DNA of 61,110 bases from Clostridia bacterium (GTDB taxonomy: Bacteria; Bacillota; DSM-521; Neomoorellales; SLTJ01), in assembly GCA_024653205.1 (NCBI GenBank), contig JANLFO010000014.1, forward strand, positions 1 to 61,110, read 5' to 3'. How positions within the stretch are numbered: the stretch's first letter is position 1; every line of letters begins with the position of its first letter. Under the pieces are notes generated by a model, which saw only the letters and a program-made list of their open reading frames with translations, ran no database searches and was not told where the DNA came from. Below are positions 35,580 to 44,032 of the stretch, in pieces. Position numbers and translations under genes: made by a program.

Positions 35580-36606
35580 CCGACCACGCTACCTCCTCTA
35601 CCGGGACGACCCGCTGGAACTGGTGATACTTGCGCTGCAGGAAACGCAAAAGCCCTTCGGGAACGCCCACCGCGAACACCACCAGAATGATGGCGTATAC
35701 TACCATGCGCAGCGTGCCGAAGCTCCTCAGCACTTCGGACAGGGGGGTAAGAATAAAGGCTCCAAGCACCGGCCCCACCAGCGTACCGGTACCCCCCACT
35801 ACCGCGCTGGCCAGGGGGAGAAGGGAATACTCCATGGCAAAAGCCGGCATCCCTACGAACTGGTAATGATGGGTAAGCAAGGCCCCTCCCAGCGTACCGG
35901 GCAGAGCAGCCAGGAACACCGCCTCAACCTTGAATTTGGTAAGGCTTATGCCCGAGGCCAGTACCACCCGGTCGTTGGCGTTGATCCCCTGCAGTACCAT
36001 GCCGTAGTCGGATTCTATTAGACGCCGGTAGGCAAAGGCAAAGAACAGCACCGCCGCTATACCCAGATAGAGTTCCAGTGTGAAATTGGGTAATGGATCC
36101 AGGCCGCTCAGCCCCTCGGTTCCGCCCAGGATCTTGGTAGCCTCGATCAGCCGGGAGAACACCAGGGGGAGTGCCAGCGTAATCAGGCCGAAGTAAATGC
36201 CCCTCAGACGCAATACCGGCGTAAGCAGTGCCGTGCACAGAGCGGCACCGGCTACGGTGGCTATGGGTATGCAGACCCCGGGAGGCCAGCCGAACTGGTG
36301 ATTGAGATACCCGGTCATGTAGCCGCCAACCCCGAAGAACAGTGCCTGGCCTAACGAGGGCAAACCGGCTACGGCGAGAACGTCCCAGCTCACCGCCAGC
36401 AGAGAAACGACCAGGGTAATGAGCAGGACCTTCATCCAGTAGACGCCTATCAGGGGTTCCAAAAACGGGGCTATCAGCAGAGCGATTACCGCCAGCGCCC
36501 GAGGCCCCAGGGCGTATACCAGGTCCCGTAAGGAGGCCAATGCGTAGATATCTTCGGTCCTGACCTTTGCGCCCCGGTCCAGCCTTTCCTTACGATACGG
36601 CTGCAA
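35539..36606 (-). CDS. livM: Branched-chain-type ABC permease (operon 1, LivM-like)
   Basis: 355 residues, about nine to ten membrane helices. It has the LivM core RGIYFGLITLALPLVFSRLIEATKILGGTEGLSG and GLPSLGQALFFGVGGYMTGYL. The start is a TTG at 36606 behind GGAGGAGAGG, one base after the livH stop; its 3' end overlaps livG. Confidence 0.9.
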   Translation of the reverse strand: MQPYRKERLDRGAKVRTEDIYALASLRDLVYALGPRALAVIALLIAPFLEPLIGVYWMKVLLITLVVSLLAVSWDVLAVAGLPSLGQALFFGVGGYMTGYLNHQFGWPPGVCIPIATVAGAALCTALLTPVLRLRGIYFGLITLALPLVFSRLIEATKILGGTEGLSGLDPLPNFTLELYLGIAAVLFFAFAYRRLIESDYGMVLQGINANDRVVLASGISLTKFKVEAVFLAALPGTLGGALLTHHYQFVGMPAFAMEYSLLPLASAVVGGTGTLVGPVLGAFILTPLSEVLRSFGTLRMVVYAIILVVFAVGVPEGLLRFLQRKYHQFQRVVPVEEVAWSDGSGADLADRRTA

Positions 36607-36607
36607 T

Positions 36608-37480
36608 TTACACCCTCTCCTCCAGTTCCTTGAATTTGCCCAAGATGCCTGAGGGCTTGAAGATCAGTACCCCGATTATGGCTACCAGGTAGACTATTTC
36701 CATCCAGTGGCTGCCCACGAAGGTCGAGACCAGTATCTGGGCGTACCCCAGAAGCAGACTGGCCAGCGCCAGCCCCACCAGGCTTTCCAGCCCCCCCAGG
36801 ACGGAAACCGCCAGGGCTATCACCAGGATGTCGTATCCCAGATTGACGGTGATGAGCCCCATGGGAAGCAGAGTGACGGCCGCAATGGCTGCCAGTGCCC
36901 CTCCCAGAGCCATGCTCACCGTGGCCGTCCAGTTGGGCTCGATACCGACGCTGAGGGCGGTCAGTTCGTCCTGGGCCATGGCCCGGAGCGCCAGCCCCAG
37001 CCGCATGTGGTGCGAGAAAAGGAATAGGGCCAGCAACAGCAACGCCCCAATAATAACCACGCAAAGCCGCTGGTAATCAAGGGAGACGCCGAGGATTTCA
37101 ATTCCTCCCTTAAGGAAGGGCGGCAGACTGAACTCGTAGGTGATGAAGCCCCGCCAGCGGAAAAACTCCACTATGCACACCAGGATACCGTAAGTGGATA
37201 CCACTTCGGACCACGTAGTACCCTTGATCGGCCGGATCACCCCCCGATAAAGGAGGGCGCCGCAGGTTGCCACCACCAGGATGGCCAGCACAATGGATAC
37301 GACCAACGGGAGATCAAGACGTTTCAACAGTATCCAGGTGAGGTAGCCGGCGATTATATAGAGCCCGCCGTGTGCCAAGTTGGCGATGCCGCTAAGGCCG
37401 AATACCAGGCTGAATCCCAGGGCGGTGAGGAGTATTACCAGGCTGTTCACCAAACCGTAGATCAAGGCGCTCTCGATCAT
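36608..37480 (-). CDS. livH: Branched-chain-type ABC permease (operon 1, LivH-like)
   Basis: About 290 residues with eight helices. Family segments: GLSGIANLAHGGLYIIAGYL, LALRAMAQDELTALSVGIE, LVIALAVSVLGGLESLVG. The ATG at 37480 matches the family N-terminus (MIESALIYGLVNS); the longer start at 37540 adds a polar tail and overlaps the hairpin region. Confidence 0.92.
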   Translation of the reverse strand: MIESALIYGLVNSLVILLTALGFSLVFGLSGIANLAHGGLYIIAGYLTWILLKRLDLPLVVSIVLAILVVATCGALLYRGVIRPIKGTTWSEVVSTYGILVCIVEFFRWRGFITYEFSLPPFLKGGIEILGVSLDYQRLCVVIIGALLLLALFLFSHHMRLGLALRAMAQDELTALSVGIEPNWTATVSMALGGALAAIAAVTLLPMGLITVNLGYDILVIALAVSVLGGLESLVGLALASLLLGYAQILVSTFVGSHWMEIVYLVAIIGVLIFKPSGILGKFKELEERV

Positions 37481-37514
37481 GCCGACCCACTTCGCCTCCC
37501 CGGCAGTAATATGC

Positions 37515-37549
37515 GGGGAGCGGGTGCGGGCTTTCCGCACCCGCTCCCC
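37515..37549 (-). promoter_or_regulatory. Intercistronic hairpin between livK and livH (operon 1)
   Basis: A perfect 15-bp G+C-rich stem (37515-37529, 37535-37549) with a five-base loop, beginning eight bases after the livK stop. It lacks a T-tract. Like the stem after dctP, it should let the binding protein outnumber the permease. Confidence 0.8.
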
Positions 37550-37556
37550 CGGACCC

Positions 37557-38873
37557 TTACTTCATGTAACTGGGAAGCTCGATCTGGCCTTCGGCCACGG
37601 ACGGAGGATAGACGGGCACCCGCACGCCGGGAGCTTTCCACTGGAAAGCTCCGCCAATAGCTCCCTCCTTGGGATCCAGTGCGTATATCGCCTGATGGTC
37701 ATTGCCGAACTTGATCTTGCCTATGGTGCCTTCCATGTCGGTCTGCTGCAGAGCGCTGCTGACGGCATCCGGGTCAAGCGATCCGGCGCGCTCTATGGCG
37801 GCCGCTACCATGTAAACCGCATCGTACGAGGCGCCTACGCCGTGATCGATCATCTTGCGGGCGCGCTCTTCCCCGTACTTCTTGGTGAAACTCTCGACAA
37901 AGGCAACGGACTTGGGCGCAGCCTTTACGGGAACGGAACCGTATTCTTCTACCGCGCAGACAACCCCCTCGATCTCGCCCTGGAACACGTCCCACGCCTC
38001 CTGGGGAACCAGCGGCGCCAGACGACCGACGATAAGCGCCGGCACCTTCATGGACCGCGCCTGTTTGACCAGAATGGCGCATTGGGGCATGTCGAACACC
38101 GGAATTATTACCTGGGCCTTGCCCTGCAGGGCCTTGGAGAGCGTAGCGGAGAAGTCAGAAGCACCAACCGGATAGGCGTCGTACCCGACCACCGTCCAGC
38201 CGTGTTCCTTTAGCCAACCCTCCACTGCCTTGCCGGTGCCCTGTGCCCAAAGGGTATCCTGAATTACCAGGTAGGCGCTCTTGAAGCCGAACTGCTGGTT
38301 GATGTTCTCCAGCAGCCCGCCCAAATACTGGGCCATATGGGCGGAATTGCTGCCGAGACGGAAGAAGTACTTGCCCTTCTCCGGCTCCGACAAAACCTTT
38401 TCTTCAAACTTGGTGCTCTTGGCGATGTTAATAATATAAGGAATCTTATACTTGGGTATCAGGTCCATGGAAGCCAGAAGAACCTCGGAACGGAAAGCTC
38501 CCGAAACGATAACGTGTGGCTTCTTCTCGGTGATGATCTTTTCCAGAGCGGCCAAGGCATCACTCACCGGAACCCCGGCCTCGTGCTCGCGGGTATCGAT
38601 AGAGATTATCTCTATCGGCCTCTTGGTTCCACCTACCGAGATCCCGCCCTGAGCGTTGATCTCCTCAGCAGCCAGTTGAGCCGCCCTCAAGCTATCCTGG
38701 CCCTCACTTGAACCCAAGGCGGTAACCACCGCCATAACCACCGGCTCCGCCTGCCCGGAGGGCTGCGCCGCCTCCTTTTCGCCTCCGCCACAACCGGCCA
38801 GACCCAAGAGGAACAATCCTGCAAGGATTAAGCAGAACACTGCCGAGTTTCTTCTACTCGCGAGTCGGATCAT
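37557..38873 (-). CDS. livK: ABC solute-binding lipoprotein (operon 1, LivK-like)
   Basis: 438 residues, periplasmic-binding-protein type 6 fold, anchored by a lipobox (LAGC near residue 28) after a hydrophobic leader. Segments include VVTALGSSEGQDSLRAAQLAAEEINAQGGI and the hinge/ligand region of the mature domain, with the C-terminal GGAFQWKAPGVRVPVYPPSV. It captures the solute for operon 1. A different sequence from the operon-2 binding proteins, so a different ligand is expected. The signal and the ribosome site before the ATG are good. Confidence 0.92.
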   Translation of the reverse strand: MIRLASRRNSAVFCLILAGLFLLGLAGCGGGEKEAAQPSGQAEPVVMAVVTALGSSEGQDSLRAAQLAAEEINAQGGISVGGTKRPIEIISIDTREHEAGVPVSDALAALEKIITEKKPHVIVSGAFRSEVLLASMDLIPKYKIPYIINIAKSTKFEEKVLSEPEKGKYFFRLGSNSAHMAQYLGGLLENINQQFGFKSAYLVIQDTLWAQGTGKAVEGWLKEHGWTVVGYDAYPVGASDFSATLSKALQGKAQVIIPVFDMPQCAILVKQARSMKVPALIVGRLAPLVPQEAWDVFQGEIEGVVCAVEEYGSVPVKAAPKSVAFVESFTKKYGEERARKMIDHGVGASYDAVYMVAAAIERAGSLDPDAVSSALQQTDMEGTIGKIKFGNDHQAIYALDPKEGAIGGAFQWKAPGVRVPVYPPSVAEGQIELPSYMK

Positions 38874-38964
38874 GCAAGGGCCTCCCTTCTCAAGTCTTAT
38901 CGGCCAAACGAATTGCCTCTCGATCTGCTATGACATTCTCACCCCCATTCGCGAATTCCATACG

Positions 38965-38994
38965 ATTAAAGCATTCTAGTATCAATTCTGTCAA
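38965..38994 (-). promoter_or_regulatory. Promoter of Liv operon 1
   Basis: TTGACA (38989-38994), 18 bases, TTTAAT (38965-38970). Downstream, at 38946-38955, is the palindrome ATTCGCGAAT, close to the predicted start of transcription and a possible operator. Confidence 0.65.
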
Positions 38995-39127
38995 CAACCG
39001 CACTGCCTTCAATATTGGCTCAAATCGACCCCAGTATCATTTTCATGCCAATTACTTCGTTTTACAAACCTTAAAAAGTTCCACGGGGACGGGCCGGTTC
39101 AAAGTACACGGCCCAGCTTCCTAACGG

Positions 39128-40273
39128 TCAACGAGCGGCTTTCGCCAGCGCCCGGGCGATTACTACCCGTTGAATCTGATTGGTGCCCTCAAAAATGGCA
39201 AATATCTTCGCGTCTCGCATCATGCGCTCTACCGGGTACTCGCGGGTGTAACCGTAACCCCCAAAGACCTGCACCGCATCCCGGGTTACGTCCATGACTA
39301 TGTCCGTGGCCCAGAGCTTGGCCATGGCGGAGTACTTGCTGACGTCGGGGTCCTTGCAGTCGTATTTCCATGCCGCGTAGTACCCCAGCCACCGTGCCGT
39401 CTGCACCTTGGTCTCCATGTCCGCAATCATAAACTGGATTCCTTGATGCTCAATAATCGGTACGCCGAATTGAACCCGCGTACAGGCATATTCAACCGCG
39501 GCCTCCAGTGCCCCCTGCGCCAGGCCGATGGCCTGGAAAGCGGTACCGATTCGTCCCTTATCCAGGGACTTCATGGCAATCCTAAAACCGTCTCCCACTT
39601 TACCCAAAAGCATTTCCGCCCCTACGCGGACGCCGTCCAGGACCACTTCTCCCGTAGGGGACCCGCGTAGACCCATCTTCTTCTCCACCTTGCCGGTGGA
39701 CAAACCCGGCATGCCCCGCTCGACCAGGAAGGCAGAAATCCTGTCCCCGGTTTCGGTGGGCACCTTGGCGAAGACGGTGAAAAGATCGGCTACCGGAGCG
39801 TTGGTAATAAAAGTCTTGGTACCGGTAATCACGTACCCGTCCCCATCGGGTACGGCCCGCGTCTGCATGGAGCCGATATCCGACCCCGCGTTGGGCTCGG
39901 TCAGAGCAAAGGCAGGCAGAATATCCCCTTCGGCTATCTTCGGCAGGTATTTGCGCTTCTGATCCTCGTTGCCCGCCACGATAATAGGGATCGAACCCAA
40001 CGATTGGTTGCCCAAGATCATGGAACTCGAGCCACAGACCCGAGCCACCTCCTCCATGGCCGCACAGTAGGTAGTCAGACGCCCATCGATCCCACCGTAT
40101 TCCGCAGGAACGGCAAGCGCAAAAATCCCATTTTGTGCAAATAGTTCCTTCACGTCCCAAGGAAATTCTTCCCTTTCATCAATGGCCTGAGCGCGCGGTG
40201 CCACTTTTTCGGTCATTATTCTCCTTACCGTCCGCCGAATACTCTCCTGTTCTTCGTCCAACCGAAATTCCAC
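39128..40273 (-). CDS. Acyl-CoA dehydrogenase (short/medium-chain type)
   Basis: 381 residues, a standard ACAD. FAD and substrate segments ALTEPNAGSDIGSMQT and ITNAPVADLFTVFAK are present, with the catalytic Glu in IFEGTNQIQR near the C-terminus (the SCAD/MCAD position). It oxidises acyl-CoA to enoyl-CoA, passing electrons to ETF. The GTG at 40273 behind GGGAGGT is used; an upstream start at 40357 gives an extra, non-homologous N-terminus. It is a separate transcription unit with a large operator-like region upstream. Confidence 0.95.
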   Translation of the reverse strand: MEFRLDEEQESIRRTVRRIMTEKVAPRAQAIDEREEFPWDVKELFAQNGIFALAVPAEYGGIDGRLTTYCAAMEEVARVCGSSSMILGNQSLGSIPIIVAGNEDQKRKYLPKIAEGDILPAFALTEPNAGSDIGSMQTRAVPDGDGYVITGTKTFITNAPVADLFTVFAKVPTETGDRISAFLVERGMPGLSTGKVEKKMGLRGSPTGEVVLDGVRVGAEMLLGKVGDGFRIAMKSLDKGRIGTAFQAIGLAQGALEAAVEYACTRVQFGVPIIEHQGIQFMIADMETKVQTARWLGYYAAWKYDCKDPDVSKYSAMAKLWATDIVMDVTRDAVQVFGGYGYTREYPVERMMRDAKIFAIFEGTNQIQRVVIARALAKAAR

Positions 40274-40456
40274 CGTTGCGACCTCCCGGTTTAAGTAGCG
40301 CGCCACGGGCTCACCCGGGCCCACTCTGCCTTTGTTGCCGGGCTTTGCTTCAAGCAAGCAAAGTGCCAGCTGCGGACAATCTGTTCAATACGCACAAGGC
40401 CAACACCCACAACCACCGGCGAAAAGCGGGGGCGGCCCCCTGCTATCTCCCCGGGT

Positions 40457-40591
40457 GTATAATAGATATACAGGGGGCCCTGCTACCGAGATCACATCGG
40501 CATGTGAACCGCGCCGGCAAAGGCGAAATCGCTGCTATATATTTTATATACAGCTGTCCGACTCAGATAAACCCTTGTATATAAAGTATAC
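40457..40591 (-). promoter_or_regulatory. Array of three GTATA-N5-TATAC sites before the ACAD gene
   Basis: Three 15-bp inverted repeats: GTATA-N5-TATAC at 40457-40471 and at 40577-40591 (both perfect), and ATATA-N5-TATAC at 40537-40551 (one mismatch). The middle site covers the -10 of a candidate promoter (TTTATC 40566-40571, 17 bases, TATAAA 40543-40548). A further perfect dyad TCACAT-N4-ATGTGA lies at 40492-40507. This looks like a repressor-controlled promoter; the -35 is weak and the regulator is unknown. Confidence 0.55.
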
Positions 40592-40609
40592 GTCAGGCGT
40601 TAGATCCCA

Positions 40610-41314
40610 CTACAAACCCAGGTAGGCCTTTCTCACATAGTCGCTCCCCAACAACTTCTGGCCCGCTCCTTCCAAAGTTACGCGGCCGTTCTCCAATACG
40701 TAGGCCCGGTCGGCAATCTCCAGGGCCTGACGCACATTCTGCTCGATCAGAAGCACGGTAATCCCCTGATTGCGCAGCTTCTTTATCAGGCCGAACGCCT
40801 CCGTGACCACCCGCGGCGCCAAACCATAGGACATCTCGTCGATTATGCAAAGCTTGGGGCAGGCCATCAATCCCCGGGCCACCGCCAGCATCTGACGCTC
40901 GCCTCCGCTCAGCGTCCTGGCCAACTGGTTTTGGCGCTCTTTCAGGCGCGGAAACAGCTCAAAGACCTGTTCCATATATTCATGCCGCCTCTTCCAGGCC
41001 CGGGGCGTATAGGCCCCCATATCCAAGTTCTCGCGGACGGTCATGTCCGGAAAGACCCTGCCACCCTCCGGTACGTAGGAAATGCCCATTTCCACCACCT
41101 GGTGCGGGGGCGACCCGGTGATACGCTCACCCAGGAAGACCACCTCTCCCGAGGCCGGGGGCAGAAAGCCGGAGATAGTCTTGAGGAGAGTAGTCTTGCC
41201 GGCTCCGTTAGCCCCCACGAGGGCCACTATTTCCCCCTCGTCTACCTTGAGGGAAACGTCCCATAGCACCTGGAGCTTCCCGTAAAAAGAGCGAACGTTG
41301 AATACTTCCAGCAT
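40610..41314 (-). CDS. livF: Branched-chain-type ABC importer ATPase (operon 2, LivF-like)
   Basis: 234 residues with Walker A GANGAGKTT, signature LSGGERQMLAVARGL and Walker B LCIIDEMSYGL. It energises the second importer. The gene ends 19 bases before the GTATA site at 40577-40591; no terminator is obvious. Confidence 0.93.
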   Translation of the reverse strand: MLEVFNVRSFYGKLQVLWDVSLKVDEGEIVALVGANGAGKTTLLKTISGFLPPASGEVVFLGERITGSPPHQVVEMGISYVPEGGRVFPDMTVRENLDMGAYTPRAWKRRHEYMEQVFELFPRLKERQNQLARTLSGGERQMLAVARGLMACPKLCIIDEMSYGLAPRVVTEAFGLIKKLRNQGITVLLIEQNVRQALEIADRAYVLENGRVTLEGAGQKLLGSDYVRKAYLGL

Positions 41315-41321
41315 GACCTCC

Positions 41322-42041
41322 TCACTCTCCCAAGTATACTTCTATTACCTGTCGATTCTGGGCGATTTCCTCCGGCCTGCCTTCGGCAATCTTCTCACCG
41401 TGGTGGAGAACTACGATCCGCTGACACACGCTCATTATTGCCTTCATCACGTGCTCGATCATTACCACGGTTACGCCTCGCTCGCGTATGCGATGGACGA
41501 GCCCCATAGCCTCACCCACCTCGGTAGGGTTGAGGCCGGCCATCATTTCGTCCAGCAGCAACAGCTCCGGCTTGCTGGCCAGGGCCCGGGCCACTTCCAG
41601 GCGTTTCTGGTTTACCAGGGTCAGGTCACGAGCCGGTACCGAAGCCATAGGAGCCAGCCCTACGAATTCCAGGATCTCTCCCACCTCTCGAGCGGCGTCT
41701 GAACCGGCCCCACGCCCGGAGGCGCCAAAAAGATACCCGGTGACAACATTCTCGAAAACCGTCAGGTTGGGGAAGATCTTCACCGACTGAAAGGTCCGGG
41801 ACACTCCCAGACGGCAGATCTGGTGCGGTTTGAGGCCGCTGATCCGCCTCTCCTTAAAGGCGATCACCCCGGCATCAGGGACCAGGGCCCCGGATACCAG
41901 GTTAAATACCGTGGTTTTACCTGCCCCATTGGGGCCGATGAGGCCGACGATTTCCCCCTCTTCCACGTGGAAATCCAGATTCGATACCGCTACCAGCCCG
42001 CCGAAGCGCTTGGTCAGCTTCTCAATCTCCAGCATCCTCAT
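41322..42041 (-). CDS. livG: Branched-chain-type ABC importer ATPase (operon 2, LivG-like)
   Basis: 239 residues; Walker A GPNGAGKTT, Walker B LLLLDEMMAGL and the LivG-type insert between them. The signature region is DLTLVNQKRLEVARALA. ATG at 42041 follows GAAGG. It overlaps nothing but is two bases from livM. Confidence 0.93.
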   Translation of the reverse strand: MRMLEIEKLTKRFGGLVAVSNLDFHVEEGEIVGLIGPNGAGKTTVFNLVSGALVPDAGVIAFKERRISGLKPHQICRLGVSRTFQSVKIFPNLTVFENVVTGYLFGASGRGAGSDAAREVGEILEFVGLAPMASVPARDLTLVNQKRLEVARALASKPELLLLDEMMAGLNPTEVGEAMGLVHRIRERGVTVVMIEHVMKAIMSVCQRIVVLHHGEKIAEGRPEEIAQNRQVIEVYLGE

Positions 42042-42042
42042 G

Positions 42043-42993
42043 TTACCTTCCCCGCTCCCGCTTCAGCCATTTTTGGATCAGGCCCACCAAGCCTTCAGGC
42101 AAGTAAAGGATGGTAACCACCATCACGCACCCGAAAATCAGCATGTAGAAATATGGAAATCGGGTAATGAGAAAATCCTCCAGGTAAGTGAATACCGCCG
42201 CGCCTATGACCGGACCGTAGAGCTGACCCATACCGCCGAAAACGGCCATAAGGACGGGCATAAAGCTCAACTGAAGGTTAAAGGCTATGGTGGGATCGAC
42301 ATAGGTCCAACGGCTGGCCATAACCACCCCGGACGCCCCCATGAAGAAGGCGCTGATGGCAAAGGCCAGGACCTTCGCCCACGTGGTATTGATCCCCACG
42401 TGCTCGGCCGCCTCCTCGCATTCGCCGATGCTCCGCAGGGCCAGCCCAAACCGCGACCGATTTATGAGGAAGCTGACAACCAACACCGCCAGAAGAATGG
42501 CGTACATCAGGTAGTAAACGGTGAGATAGTCCATATAGGGGACCAGGCGGCCCACCCGACCGGAAAAGTGTACCTCTGCCCAGCGCAGCAGGGTCCCGAC
42601 GAACTGCACCAGGCCCAAGGTAAACATGGCGAAGTAAATACCTCTCAGCCTCAAGGTAATGCCGCCCACCAACAGGGCAAAGGCAAAACTGATCAGTCCG
42701 CCGACCAACAAGGCTTCATAAATCGGCACCTTCATCCCCAACAGCGCCGCGGTATAGACGCCGATACCGAAAAACGCCGCCGAGGCCAGGGAAACGTAGC
42801 GGGTAGCCCCGGAAAAAACAATCCAGCTCACGGTAAGCACCACATACATGTAGGTATTGCTGAGGAATACGGAAACATACTTGCCGCCGAACAACGGAAC
42901 CACCGTCAGGATAACTGCCGCCGCTACCAGCAAAGTCCACGGCAACCATTTCCGCGCAGGCAGAGTCTCGGGTACCAGTACCGGTTGGTTCAT
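42043..42993 (-). CDS. livM: Branched-chain-type ABC permease (operon 2, LivM-like)
   Basis: 316 residues, about ten helices, with RLRGIYFAMFTLGLVQFVGTLL and YVSLASAAFFGIGVYTAALLGM as LivM segments. ATG follows GGGAGGT. Together with livH it forms the pore of importer 2. Confidence 0.92.
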   Translation of the reverse strand: MNQPVLVPETLPARKWLPWTLLVAAAVILTVVPLFGGKYVSVFLSNTYMYVVLTVSWIVFSGATRYVSLASAAFFGIGVYTAALLGMKVPIYEALLVGGLISFAFALLVGGITLRLRGIYFAMFTLGLVQFVGTLLRWAEVHFSGRVGRLVPYMDYLTVYYLMYAILLAVLVVSFLINRSRFGLALRSIGECEEAAEHVGINTTWAKVLAFAISAFFMGASGVVMASRWTYVDPTIAFNLQLSFMPVLMAVFGGMGQLYGPVIGAAVFTYLEDFLITRFPYFYMLIFGCVMVVTILYLPEGLVGLIQKWLKRERGR

Positions 42994-42997
42994 CCGC

Positions 42998-43867
42998 CTA
43001 CCTCCCCATAATCCCCGTCGGCCTTATCAACAGTAGGGCCATGAACAGCAGGTAATAGGCCACCATGGCCAGACCGGGCTCGAAATAGGTCACGATAGTC
43101 CCGATTATGCCCAGCAAGAAGCCTCCGATGAAGCTGCCCGGAATGCTCCCCAACCCACCCAGGGCCACAATGATGATGGCGATTATGGTGTATTCAAACC
43201 CCATGGTGGCGTAGACGCTATAAGACATGCTCAAGAGAGTGCCGGCCACCCCGGCCAGCAAGGCGCCCAGACCGAAGCACAGCGCCAGAACCTGCTCGAT
43301 GTTCACGCCCATGAGGCCGGCAGCCGCAGCGTCCTGGGAAGCGGCCCGAATGGCCTTGCCGATGCGGGTGCGGGCCAAGAACAGGTAGAAGGCAATCCCG
43401 ATACCCAGGGCAAAGGCCAGCATTACCAGCCGGTTGGCCGCGAACACCGCGCCTCCGATATTCACCGGGTTGGCCAGGTAGGAGTACCCGCGGATGTCGG
43501 CGCCCCAAATCAGGATGGCTACATTCTGGATAACGTACAGAAGACCAAAGGAAGCCAGCATCGAGCTTCCCTCGAAGGCGTCTACCGTAGGTGATGAAGC
43601 GCGCAACCGCTGATAAATGGTTCGGTGGAGGAAGTAGCCCACGACCAGAATCAGAGGACCGCATACGGCCAGGCATACAAGCGGGTTCACCCCGAAACCA
43701 GCGTACAGCGCCCAGGTAATGAACGCGCCCAACATGATGTACTCACCGTGGGCCACGTTGAGCACCCTGGCCACGCCGTACTGCAGGCTCAAACCGACGG
43801 CAATGAGGGCGTAAATTCCTCCCAGGAGTATACCGCCAACGATCACGTCTAGTACGGTAACCAGCAT
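42998..43867 (-). CDS. livH: Branched-chain-type ABC permease (operon 2, LivH-like)
   Basis: About 289 residues. Core segments GVARVLNVAHGEYIMLGAF, RTRIGKAIRAASQDAAAAGLMGV and IIVALGGLGSIPGSFIGGFLLG. The ATG at 43867 follows GGGAGAA and fits the family N-terminus better than 43909. Confidence 0.92.
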   Translation of the reverse strand: MLVTVLDVIVGGILLGGIYALIAVGLSLQYGVARVLNVAHGEYIMLGAFITWALYAGFGVNPLVCLAVCGPLILVVGYFLHRTIYQRLRASSPTVDAFEGSSMLASFGLLYVIQNVAILIWGADIRGYSYLANPVNIGGAVFAANRLVMLAFALGIGIAFYLFLARTRIGKAIRAASQDAAAAGLMGVNIEQVLALCFGLGALLAGVAGTLLSMSYSVYATMGFEYTIIAIIIVALGGLGSIPGSFIGGFLLGIIGTIVTYFEPGLAMVAYYLLFMALLLIRPTGIMGR

Positions 43868-43913
43868 AGTCTTCTCCCATCCTCTGGAATATTTGGAGAA
43901 AACAGTCACCAGG

Positions 43914-43965
43914 AGGCCGCCCGCCTAGGGACAAGGCCTTTTTGCCTTCCCCGTACGGGCGGCCT
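43914..43965 (-). promoter_or_regulatory. Intercistronic hairpin between livK and livH (operon 2)
   Basis: A perfect 10-bp stem AGGCCGCCCG/CGGGCGGCCT (43914-43923, 43956-43965) with a 32-base loop that contains a smaller AAGGC/GCCTT stem. Same position and likely role as the hairpins at 13413 and 37515. Confidence 0.7.
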
Positions 43966-44032
43966 ATCTGGTCATTAGCCGGCCAATACCGACCCGCAGA
44001 ACGGCTTCAGGCGTCCGATTCTCCGCTTCTTC

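Noticed and set aside
40492-40507. TCACAT-N4-ATGTGA as a CRP/FNR site
   Set aside because: The half-sites are inverted relative to the CRP consensus TGTGA-N6-TCACA, so it is reported only as an unassigned dyad.
41830-43011. 393-codon open frame on plus
   Set aside because: Antisense of livM and livG; rich in His, Gln and Gly as expected from a shadow frame.
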